Source of the DNA: Deltaproteobacteria bacterium
GTDB taxonomy: Bacteria > Desulfobacterota > Desulfuromonadia > Desulfuromonadales > Geothermobacteraceae
DNA: 5,124 nt
Assembly: GCA_003695205.1 (NCBI GenBank)
Contig: RFIO01000016.1
Coordinates: 1-5,124, forward strand
Direction of reading: 5' to 3'
In this document: in pieces, positions 1-4,986 of the stretch
Numbering within the stretch: the stretch's first letter is position 1
Layout: each line of letters begins with the position of its first letter
Notes under the pieces: model-generated
The model's database searches: none
What the model saw: only the letters and a program-made list of their open reading frames with translations
Told to the model about the DNA's origin: nothing
Translations under genes and position numbers: made by a program

Positions 1-747
1 AGCGACCAGATGGGTGGTGTGAGCCGAAACGTTGCCGGACTCATGGTCGGAGTGCAGGATGAAGTACATGCGGGCGACATCCTTGTACTCCTCGCACTGA
101 CCGATCATGTGGGCGAAGTTGCCGCCCATGTCGAGGTTCGGATCGGCTTCGATCTGCTCGTTGTTGCGATACTTCTTGTTGTAGATGTAGGCGCCGAGGG
201 GTCCGAGTTTCGCCATCAGATTGCTGGCATCCTCGTACATGTCCTCCCAGCAGGTCATCTTGTTGAACTTGCCGGCCTTGTAGTTGGCGGCAAAGACCGA
301 CTCGCGCTGCATGGCGAGGATGCCGGAGGAGAACATGACCATCGGATGGGAGTCTTCCGGCAGGGCGTTGATCACGTCCTTGACATACTGCGGCAGGGCG
401 GAGCGCTTCTTCCAGTCCTCGACGACTTCGAGGGTCTGCTCCATGGTCGGCACGTCACCGGTCAGCAGCATGTACCAGAATGCCTCGACGTAGGGATAGT
501 CGGAACCGGGAACCTTGGGCAGGGCCTCGAAGGTTTCGGGAATGGTCTTGCCACGGAAGCGGATGCCCTCATAGGGATCGAGGTAGGAGATATCGGTGAC
601 CAGGCACTTGATGCCGCGGGCGCCACCGATGGCCTGGGCAATGGTCACTTCGCCGAGGCTGACGTCACCGTGCTCCTTGAGCAGGCGGACAGTACGGGGA
701 CGGTGCTCCTCGATTTTCTGACGCAGGACTTCTTTCAGTGTCGACAT
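1..747 (-). CDS. gltA: Citrate synthase, eukaryotic type (5' part, runs off the window)
   Basis: The minus-strand frame starting at ATG 747-745 stays open for 249 codons to the window edge, so the C-terminal part is missing. The product condenses oxaloacetate and acetyl-CoA to citrate in the cytoplasm, the entry step of the TCA cycle. Near the N-terminus it reads AIGGARGIKCLVTDISYLDP, followed by EGIRFRGKTIPE and WYMLLTGDVPT. This is the pattern of mitochondrial-type citrate synthase as found in Geobacter, not the ordinary bacterial GltA. Residues 232-248 read HSDHESGNVSAHTTHLV, the conserved segment whose histidine binds oxaloacetate in the pig enzyme. The later catalytic His and Asp lie beyond the edge and cannot be checked. 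The start is supported by an AAGGAG ribosome site 7 bases upstream. The gene diverges from dusB across a shared 342-base region. Family assignment is firm; the taxonomic reading is inference. Confidence 0.95.
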   Translation of the reverse strand, partial: MSTLKEVLRQKIEEHRPRTVRLLKEHGDVSLGEVTIAQAIGGARGIKCLVTDISYLDPYEGIRFRGKTIPETFEALPKVPGSDYPYVEAFWYMLLTGDVPTMEQTLEVVEDWKKRSALPQYVKDVINALPEDSHPMVMFSSGILAMQRESVFAANYKAGKFNKMTCWEDMYEDASNLMAKLGPLGAYIYNKKYRNNEQIEADPNLDMGGNFAHMIGQCEEYKDVARMYFILHSDHESGNVSAHTTHLVA

Positions 748-754
748 GTTCTCT

Positions 755-760
755 CTCCTT
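755..760 (-). promoter_or_regulatory. Ribosome binding site of gltA
   Basis: On the minus strand AAGGAG sits 7 bases before ATG 747-745, within the purine run AAAGGAGAGAGAAC. This fixes the citrate synthase start. A second GGAGAGAGA tract occurs about 90 bases further upstream (near 838-848) without a following start codon. Confidence 0.85.
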
Positions 761-863
761 TACACGAAGGTGACTGGTGCGGGCATACCCCGCCAAAATA
801 CGAAAACTACCCCTTTTGACTCAGGCCGGAATCCTTCTCTCTCTCCGGAGCCGGCACAACGGA

Positions 864-958
864 CAAATTCAAATTTGATATACAGAGGCGACTCTCCCGG
901 GCTCAGCCTGCAGGAGCAGGCGCGGACGGCAAACCCTGTCTGGTCGCAAATTCCAAAT
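864..958. repeat. Direct repeat pair CAAATTC(C)AAAT
   Basis: CAAATTCAAAT at 864-874 recurs as CAAATTCCAAAT at 947-958, differing by one inserted C, 83 bases apart. The left copy continues into the palindrome TCAAATTTGA (869-878). The right copy covers the predicted gltA transcription start near 955, a position typical of a repressor operator. AT-rich sequence can produce such matches by chance, so the operator reading is tentative. Confidence 0.4.
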
Positions 959-1007
959 ATCGTTTTATCAACCGCCCCGAACCATGTCAAGAAATATTTG
1001 TATACAG
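873..1007. repeat. Direct repeat pair ATTTG(A)TATACAG
   Basis: ATTTGATATACAG at 873-885 recurs as ATTTGTATACAG at 996-1007, same orientation, differing by one inserted A. The right copy contains the palindrome TGTATACA and lies 6 bases upstream of the gltA -35 box. It is centred about 46 bases before the predicted gltA start, where activators often bind. The left copy lies within the predicted gltA leader. These look like binding sites for one regulator, but no regulator is identifiable from the window. Confidence 0.45.
962..990 (-). promoter_or_regulatory. Predicted sigma-70-type promoter of gltA
   Basis: On the minus strand a perfect -35 box TTGACA (990-985) is followed by a 17-base spacer and the -10 box TAAAAC (967-962), preceded by an extended -10 TGA (970-968). 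Transcription would start near 955. That leaves a leader of about 207 bases before the gltA ATG, which is long for a housekeeping gene. The match and spacing are seen directly; activity is inferred, and a weaker promoter nearer the gene cannot be excluded. Confidence 0.55.
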
Positions 1008-1048
1008 TATTCACGCATATCGCGCAGGCATCGCTGTCACTTTTGCCA

Positions 1049-1078
1049 TTGAGGCGCGACGGCACGGCGTGCTAGACT
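1049..1078 (+). promoter_or_regulatory. Predicted promoter of the dusB-ntrB-ntrC operon
   Basis: TTGAGG (1049-1054) is followed by an 18-base spacer and TAGACT (1073-1078). An extended -10 TGC lies at 1070-1072. Transcription should begin near 1084-1086, only about 4-6 bases before the ATG at 1090. The promoter elements overlap the alternative upstream GTG at 1069, which argues against that start. No other candidate promoter was found inside the operon, so this one probably serves all three genes. Confidence 0.5.
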
Positions 1079-1089
1079 GCCTAAAAATT

Positions 1090-2079
1090 ATGCAGAAAAA
1101 ATGTTTCAACATAGGCGGCCTGCGGCTGGCCAATCCGGTCGTTCTTGCTCCCATGGCAGGCATAACGAGCCTGCCCTATCGGCGCATCATGAAGGAATTC
1201 GGCGCCGCCCTGGTCTTCACCGAGATGGTCAGTTGCAACGGCCTCGTCCGCGACGGACGCAAGACCTTCGAACTGGTCCGCTCCTGCCCGGAGGAGGCGC
1301 CCCTCGGTATCCAGGTTTTTGGCGGTGAACCCGAGGTTGTCGCAGAGGGTGTGCGCCGGATCGAACAGTACGGCGCACTGATCGACTTCAACCTTGGCTG
1401 CCCGGTCAGCAAGGTGGTACGCGGCGAAGCTGGCAGCGCCCTGTTGCGCCAGCCGCGCCGCGTCGCCGCCATCATCGGCGCCATGCGTCGGGCGACCGAC
1501 AGGCCGCTGACCGTCAAGATACGCGCCGGCTGGGATGCGGCCAGCATCAACTTTCTTGAGATCGGCCACATCGCCCAGGCAGAAGGAGCAGACGCCATCA
1601 CCCTGCATCCGCGTACGCGGGCCCAGGGTTTCGGCGGCCGGGCCGATTGGGACATGATCGCGCAACTGAAACAGGCCCTGGACATCCCGGTCGTCGGCAG
1701 CGGCGACATCCAGACAGCCGAGGACGCGCTGGCCATGCTCGATCGCACCGGCTGCGACGCGGTCATGATCGGTCGCGGCGCCTACGGCAATCCCTGGCTG
1801 ATCGCGAACATCCTCAATCTGCTCGAAGGCCGGCCGACCCGGAGCCCGAGTCCGGCCGAACGCCTGGCGGTTGCCCTGCGCCACCTGAACTACCATCGAG
1901 ATTATGCCGGCGACCGGAAAACGGTGTTCGAAATGCGCAAACACCTGTGCTGGTATTCACGCGGCCTGCCCGGATCTTCCGACTTCCGCCAGCAGGTCAA
2001 CCGGACCGGACAGGTCGATGAGTTGATCCAGCTGGCCGAGTCCTTTTTCGGCGGCGAGGAGAAGGCCGATGTCTGCTGA
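1090..2079 (+). CDS. dusB: tRNA-dihydrouridine synthase, DusB/NifR3 family
   Basis: This FMN enzyme uses NADPH to reduce specific uridines in the tRNA D-loop to dihydrouridine. From ATG 1090 it has 329 residues, close to E. coli DusB (321). Visible motifs: APMAGIT (20-26) opening the TIM barrel, FNLGCP with the catalytic Cys at 104 (C100 in E. coli), GSALL just after it, VKIRAGW (142-148), LHPRTR (172-177), GSGDI (203-207) and the FMN-phosphate loop GRGAYGNPW (228-236). The C-terminal helical domain (KHLCWYSRGLPG) is present. A GTG at 1069 would add seven residues, but it lies in the predicted promoter and adds nothing conserved. No Shine-Dalgarno precedes ATG 1090, consistent with a near-leaderless message. 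It is the first gene of an operon with ntrB and ntrC, the classic nifR3 arrangement. DusB rather than another Dus subtype is judged from overall resemblance. Confidence 0.93.
   Translation: MQKKCFNIGGLRLANPVVLAPMAGITSLPYRRIMKEFGAALVFTEMVSCNGLVRDGRKTFELVRSCPEEAPLGIQVFGGEPEVVAEGVRRIEQYGALIDFNLGCPVSKVVRGEAGSALLRQPRRVAAIIGAMRRATDRPLTVKIRAGWDAASINFLEIGHIAQAEGADAITLHPRTRAQGFGGRADWDMIAQLKQALDIPVVGSGDIQTAEDALAMLDRTGCDAVMIGRGAYGNPWLIANILNLLEGRPTRSPSPAERLAVALRHLNYHRDYAGDRKTVFEMRKHLCWYSRGLPGSSDFRQQVNRTGQVDELIQLAESFFGGEEKADVC
2056..2061 (+). promoter_or_regulatory. Ribosome binding site of ntrB inside dusB
   Basis: GAGGAG lies 7 bases before ATG 2069 and within the last codons of dusB. Together with the 11-base dusB/ntrB overlap it supports this ntrB start and suggests translational coupling. 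Confidence 0.8.
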
Positions 2080-3166
2080 CCTGGCCAATCGCATCCTCGA
2101 CAATATCGATCTCGGCGTTATCGTCGTCGACACCGAGGAGCGCATCATCCTGTTCAACCCCGCCGCGCAGGTCGCCACCGGCTGGTCCGAGCGACAGGCC
2201 CGGGGTCGGCCCTGCGGCGACATCCTGAGAGGGGGCGACAAGCTGAAACGGCTGATCGGGGAGGCCCTGGCCAGGGGGCGATCCATTTCCAGCCCGGACC
2301 GGCTGATCCTGCGTCGCGCCGACGGCTGCGAACTGCCGGTCAACATGTCGGTTTCGCCGCTGCTCGATACCGACGGCAGCCTGCAGGGCGCCACCGTCAT
2401 CCTCAAGGATCTGCGCCAGCTGGTGAGCCTGGAGGAGTCCGCCCGTTCGTCCGACCGCATGAACACCATCGACACCCTGGCAGCCGGGCTGGCGCACGAA
2501 ATCCGCAATCCGCTTGGCGGTATCCGCGGTGCCGCGCAGCTGCTGGCCAAGGAGCTGGCAGACCGGGCCGATCTGGCCGAATACACCGAGGTGATGGTCC
2601 GTGAAGTCGACCGGGTCAGCGGCATCCTCGAGGAACTGGCCAACCTGACCCGGCCACGCCCGTTGAAAACCGGGGCGGTCGACCTGACCTCGCTGCTCGA
2701 CCGCATCATCCTGCTGGAACGCCAGGCCCACGCCGCCGACGCCATCGAATTCATACTCCAGGTCGATCCGAGCATTCCGCCCATCGAAGGGGACGAGGAG
2801 ATGCTGCATCGCCTCTTTCTCAATCTGATTCGCAACGCGGCCGAGGCGATCGGGAACAATGGTCGGGTCAGGGTCGGCACGCGCATCCGCCCGGACCTGC
2901 GCCTGCATCGGCCGGCCGGTCGGCCGGTACCGCTGGTCGAAGTCACGGTCAGCGACAACGGTCCCGGCATTCCCGCCGAGGTGGAAAAACGCATCTTCAC
3001 CCCCTTTTTCACCACCAAGAAACAGGGGACGGGGCTCGGGCTGTCGATCTGCCAGCGCATCGTCACCGAGCACCACGGAATGATCCAGTTGAAAACCCGC
3101 CCCGGGCACGGTACGACCTTCACGGTCAGCCTGCCGTTGATTTCACCGGGCAACAAGGAGGCATAA
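2069..3166 (+). CDS. ntrB: Nitrogen-regulation sensor histidine kinase NtrB (NRII-like)
   Basis: A 365-residue cytosolic kinase with no signal peptide or membrane segment, predicted to phosphorylate, and probably dephosphorylate, the NtrC encoded next to it. Residues about 1-115 form a PAS domain (LDNIDLGVIVVD, then ILFNPAAQ). The dimerisation/H-box is LAHEIRNPLGGIRGAAQLL with phospho-acceptor His143; the GGIRGAAQLL tail is characteristic of NtrB. The ATPase domain has the N box NLIRNAAEA (252-260), G1 DNGPG (296-300), F box FTPFF (310-314) and G2 GTGLGL (320-325), all intact. The insert before G1 (RIRPDLRLH and following) resembles the same region in enterobacterial NtrB. Length is slightly above E. 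coli NtrB (349). It overlaps dusB by 11 bases and precedes ntrC by 9. PII would be the expected controlling partner by family knowledge; no PII gene is in the window. Confidence 0.92.
   Translation: MSADLANRILDNIDLGVIVVDTEERIILFNPAAQVATGWSERQARGRPCGDILRGGDKLKRLIGEALARGRSISSPDRLILRRADGCELPVNMSVSPLLDTDGSLQGATVILKDLRQLVSLEESARSSDRMNTIDTLAAGLAHEIRNPLGGIRGAAQLLAKELADRADLAEYTEVMVREVDRVSGILEELANLTRPRPLKTGAVDLTSLLDRIILLERQAHAADAIEFILQVDPSIPPIEGDEEMLHRLFLNLIRNAAEAIGNNGRVRVGTRIRPDLRLHRPAGRPVPLVEVTVSDNGPGIPAEVEKRIFTPFFTTKKQGTGLGLSICQRIVTEHHGMIQLKTRPGHGTTFTVSLPLISPGNKEA
3155..3161 (+). promoter_or_regulatory. Probable ribosome binding site of ntrC, unusually far from the start
   Basis: AAGGAGG, a near-perfect Shine-Dalgarno, lies in the last codons of ntrB, but 14 bases separate it from ATG 3176. 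No in-frame start codon lies closer, and the protein alignment requires the start at 3176. Translation may therefore depend partly on coupling to ntrB termination at 3164-3166. Confidence 0.6.
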
Positions 3167-3175
3167 GACCGGGCC

Positions 3176-4633
3176 ATGGCTATTGAACGCATCCTGATCG
3201 CCGATGACGAGGACTCTATCCGCTGGGTTCTCGAACGTTCCCTGACCCGCCAGGGCTACCAGGTTGACGCCGTCGCCGACGGCAGCCAGGCCTGGGACCA
3301 GTTCCGCAGGCAGTCCTACGACATGGCCATCCTCGACATCCGCATGCCGGGTATCGACGGTCTCGAACTGCTCGAACGGATGCTGGCGGAACGCCCCGGT
3401 ACCCTGGTGGTGATCATGACCGCCGAAACCTCGATGAAAAATGCCGTCGAGGCGATGAAGAAGGGGGCCTACGATTACCTGCCCAAACCCTTCGACCTCG
3501 ATGAAGTCGACGCCCTGATCCTCAAGGCTGCCAGGGCCAGCCAGGTCACCTCCCAGGTCAGGGAGCTGGAGCACCAGTTGCGGGACTCCTTCCGGCTGGA
3601 ACGCGCCATCGTCGGTTCGAGCCCGGCCATGCAGGGGCTGTTCAAACTCATCGGCCGGGTGGCACCATCCAATGCCACCGTGCTGATCAACGGTGAATCG
3701 GGCACCGGCAAGGAACTGGTGGCCCGGGCCATCCATTTCCACAGCCCGAGGCTGGGCAAGCCCTTTGTCGCCCTCAACTGTGCCGCCATCCCGCGCGACC
3801 TGCTCGAAAGCGAGCTGTTTGGCCACGAGAAAGGGGCCTTTACCGGCGCGACAGAGCGCAAGGCAGGCAAATTCGAACAGGCCCGCGGCGGCACCCTCTT
3901 CCTCGACGAGATCGGCGACATGCCTCTGGAGCTGCAGGCCAAGCTTTTGCGCGTCCTTCAGGAGAGGGAAGTTACGCGCACAGGCGGCAGTCAGACCATC
4001 CCCGTCGATGTTCGCATTGTTGCCGCCACCAACCAGAATCTTGAGGACAAGGTGGAAGCCGGACAGTTCCGGGAGGACCTTTTCTATCGGCTCAACGTTG
4101 TGCCGGTCAGCCTGCCGCCGCTGCGGGAAAGGCGAGAGGACATTCCGTTGCTGGTCAACTTTTTTCTCGGCAAGGCCCGGGAGGAGATGAAGGTTGCCAC
4201 CACCGGCTGCAGCAAAAAGGCGCTGGAACTGCTGCAGCGCCACGACTGGCCGGGCAACGTACGCGAACTGGAAAACAGCATCATGCGCGCCGCCCTGCTT
4301 TCACCCGACCCGGTACTGACCCCGACCGATTTTCCCGAACTGCTCACGGGCGGCGGACGCAAAAGAGACGAGTCCCTAGAGGACCTGATCGAGGGCAAAT
4401 TGCGCCAATCCCTTGGTCCGGTTCGGGATATCGATGAACTGGAAAACCTTTACGAACTGGTGCTGCATCAGATGGAGCGGCCCCTGCTGCGTATCGTGCT
4501 GGAAAAGACGCGGGGCAACCAAGTCAAGGCGGCCGACATCCTCGGCATCAACCGCAATACCCTGCGCAAGAAGATGCAGGTTCTCGGCCTGAAAGCCCAG
4601 CGCCAGCCGCAGGCGAGGAACCGGGATAAATAG
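3176..4633 (+). CDS. ntrC: Nitrogen-regulation response regulator NtrC (NRI-like), sigma-54 activator
   Basis: A 485-residue enhancer-binding protein (E. coli NtrC 469). When phosphorylated it should oligomerise and remodel sigma-54 RNA polymerase at nitrogen-regulated promoters. The receiver domain (1-120) has acidic residues D10/D11, phospho-acceptor D54 in LDIRMPG, T82 and K104 in LPKPF. The AAA+ domain has Walker A GESGTGKE (173-180), the sigma-54 contact loop GAFTGA (220-225), Walker B LFLDEIGD (241-248), the arginine-containing FREDLFYRLN (298-307) and sensor II GNVRELEN (360-367). The C-terminal Fis-type helix-turn-helix is about 447-467 (GNQVKAADILGINRNTLRKK). Nothing is missing, so the protein should be active. 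Pairing with the adjacent NtrB is very likely. A more specialised role, such as the Gnf nitrogen-fixation regulators of Geobacter, is possible and cannot be separated by sequence alone. It ends 5 bases from the convergent small gene, with no hairpin terminator in between. Confidence 0.94.
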   Translation: MAIERILIADDEDSIRWVLERSLTRQGYQVDAVADGSQAWDQFRRQSYDMAILDIRMPGIDGLELLERMLAERPGTLVVIMTAETSMKNAVEAMKKGAYDYLPKPFDLDEVDALILKAARASQVTSQVRELEHQLRDSFRLERAIVGSSPAMQGLFKLIGRVAPSNATVLINGESGTGKELVARAIHFHSPRLGKPFVALNCAAIPRDLLESELFGHEKGAFTGATERKAGKFEQARGGTLFLDEIGDMPLELQAKLLRVLQEREVTRTGGSQTIPVDVRIVAATNQNLEDKVEAGQFREDLFYRLNVVPVSLPPLRERREDIPLLVNFFLGKAREEMKVATTGCSKKALELLQRHDWPGNVRELENSIMRAALLSPDPVLTPTDFPELLTGGGRKRDESLEDLIEGKLRQSLGPVRDIDELENLYELVLHQMERPLLRIVLEKTRGNQVKAADILGINRNTLRKKMQVLGLKAQRQPQARNRDK

Positions 4634-4638
4634 AGCGG

Positions 4639-4833
4639 CTATTGCAGTGAATGCCGGCGTTCGGGAATGCTGTACATCTGGCGGCCATGTTGGCGAATCG
4701 GGTCGACTTCGATGTTGACCCAGCCGCTCGCACGGCGGAAACGGACGATTTTTTTCTCATCGATCAGCCGGTCCAGCATGCCGGGTTTGACCATGTCATG
4801 CCGTCCGTCAGGATAAACCACCGGAATCATCAT
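4639..4833 (-). CDS. Small conserved hypothetical protein, 64 residues
   Basis: Function unknown. The start at ATG 4833-4831 is preceded by a strong ribosome site (GGAGG, 6 bases away); a second ATG follows directly, so the true start could be either. The protein begins MMIPVVYPDGRHDMV, has a charged middle (DEKKIVRFRR, 25-34), then ASGWV (35-39), DPIR (44-47) and IPERR (56-60). It is basic, with no signal peptide, membrane segment, Cys or metal motif. The PDGRHD, SGWV and PERR elements resemble short hypothetical proteins I recall from Geobacter-type genomes; this is memory, not a search. Ribosome site, its own predicted promoter and motif content argue that it is real. It converges on ntrC and diverges from folA, so it is probably a single-gene transcript. 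Confidence 0.8.
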   Translation of the reverse strand: MMIPVVYPDGRHDMVKPGMLDRLIDEKKIVRFRRASGWVNIEVDPIRQHGRQMYSIPERRHSLQ

Positions 4834-4839
4834 GGTCTT

Positions 4840-4844
4840 CCTCC
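4840..4844 (-). promoter_or_regulatory. Ribosome binding site of the 64-residue gene
   Basis: On the minus strand GGAGG, within GGGAGGAAGACC, sits 6 bases before ATG 4833-4831. This is one of the best ribosome sites in the window and the main support for the small gene. Confidence 0.8.
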
Positions 4845-4921
4845 CAGGTCAGTGCGGGGCCACCGTCAGGCAGGAGCGGTACATACGGAACCCCCGGCAG
4901 GGCGTTGACGATTTCTTAAAA

Positions 4922-4950
4922 ACTTTAAATGCGACAGGACACCTTGTCAA
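4922..4950 (-). promoter_or_regulatory. Predicted promoter of the 64-residue gene
   Basis: On the minus strand a perfect -35 TTGACA (4950-4945) is followed by a 17-base spacer and -10 TAAAGT (4927-4922). Transcription would begin near 4915, giving a leader of about 80 bases before ATG 4833. The same -35 and spacer length occur in the predicted gltA promoter. Activity is inferred from the match. Confidence 0.55.
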
Positions 4951-4969
4951 TATTTCCCGAACCTGACAA
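4944..4969. repeat. Inverted repeat TTGTCA-N14-TGACAA
   Basis: TTGTCA at 4944-4949 is mirrored exactly by TGACAA at 4964-4969. The left arm covers the -35 box of the minus-strand promoter, and the right arm lies 17 bases before the folA start. It could be an operator acting on either gene, or the left arm could simply be the -35 box with a chance partner. The loop is too long, and no T run follows, for a terminator. Confidence 0.35.
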
Positions 4970-4986
4970 AACCATTTTACCCGCCC

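Larger units (their letters stand above)
748..1089. other. Divergent gltA/dusB intergenic region, no gene seen
   Basis: These 342 bases separate the two divergent starts. Open frames cross the region on both strands, but none has a ribosome site or a recognisable protein, so I call no gene. The region is distinctly more AT-rich than its flanks, especially around 860-885 and 945-1010. It holds one predicted promoter per direction (962-990 minus, 1049-1078 plus), two pairs of short direct repeats, and an imperfect stem at 826-830/844-848 (CCGGA/TCCGG, 13-base loop) in the gltA leader. There is no run of T that would make the stem a terminator. The layout suggests shared transcriptional control of both directions. 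Confidence 0.75.

Noticed and set aside
10..819. Long plus-strand open frame (269 codons) opposite citrate synthase
   Set aside because: It is the antisense shadow of a clear citrate synthase frame, has no ribosome site and reads as low-complexity hydrophobic/glycine-rich sequence typical of GC-rich shadows.
1030..1055. Possible sigma-54 promoter (GG-N10-GC) or NtrC enhancer near dusB
   Set aside because: Segments such as TGTCAC-TTTTGCC and its complement miss the strict GG/GC spacing, and no TGCACC-N5-GGTGCA type enhancer is visible, so autoregulation through sigma-54 is not supported.
760..1065. Open frames of about 100 codons on both strands in the gltA/dusB gap
   Set aside because: Neither has a ribosome site or recognisable protein content, and both run through the predicted promoters and repeats.
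1069..1089. Upstream GTG start for dusB adding seven residues
   Set aside because: The GTG and following codons coincide with the predicted extended -10 box and would lie upstream of the transcript; the extra residues are not part of the family's usual N-terminus.
1081..3192. Long minus-strand open frames (287, 370 and 411 codons) opposite dusB and ntrB
   Set aside because: Composition-driven antisense shadows of genes whose catalytic motifs are intact on the plus strand.
3143..4243. Minus-strand open frame of 366 codons opposite ntrC
   Set aside because: Shadow of NtrC; no family motif and no ribosome site.
4628..4643. AATAG-AGCGG-CTATT stem between ntrC and the small gene as a bidirectional terminator
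   Set aside because: Only five mostly A-T pairs and no T tract on either side; too weak to call.
4651..4908. Plus-strand open frame of 85 codons over the small gene
   Set aside because: The opposite strand has the good ribosome site, promoter and motif-bearing protein; this frame has neither.
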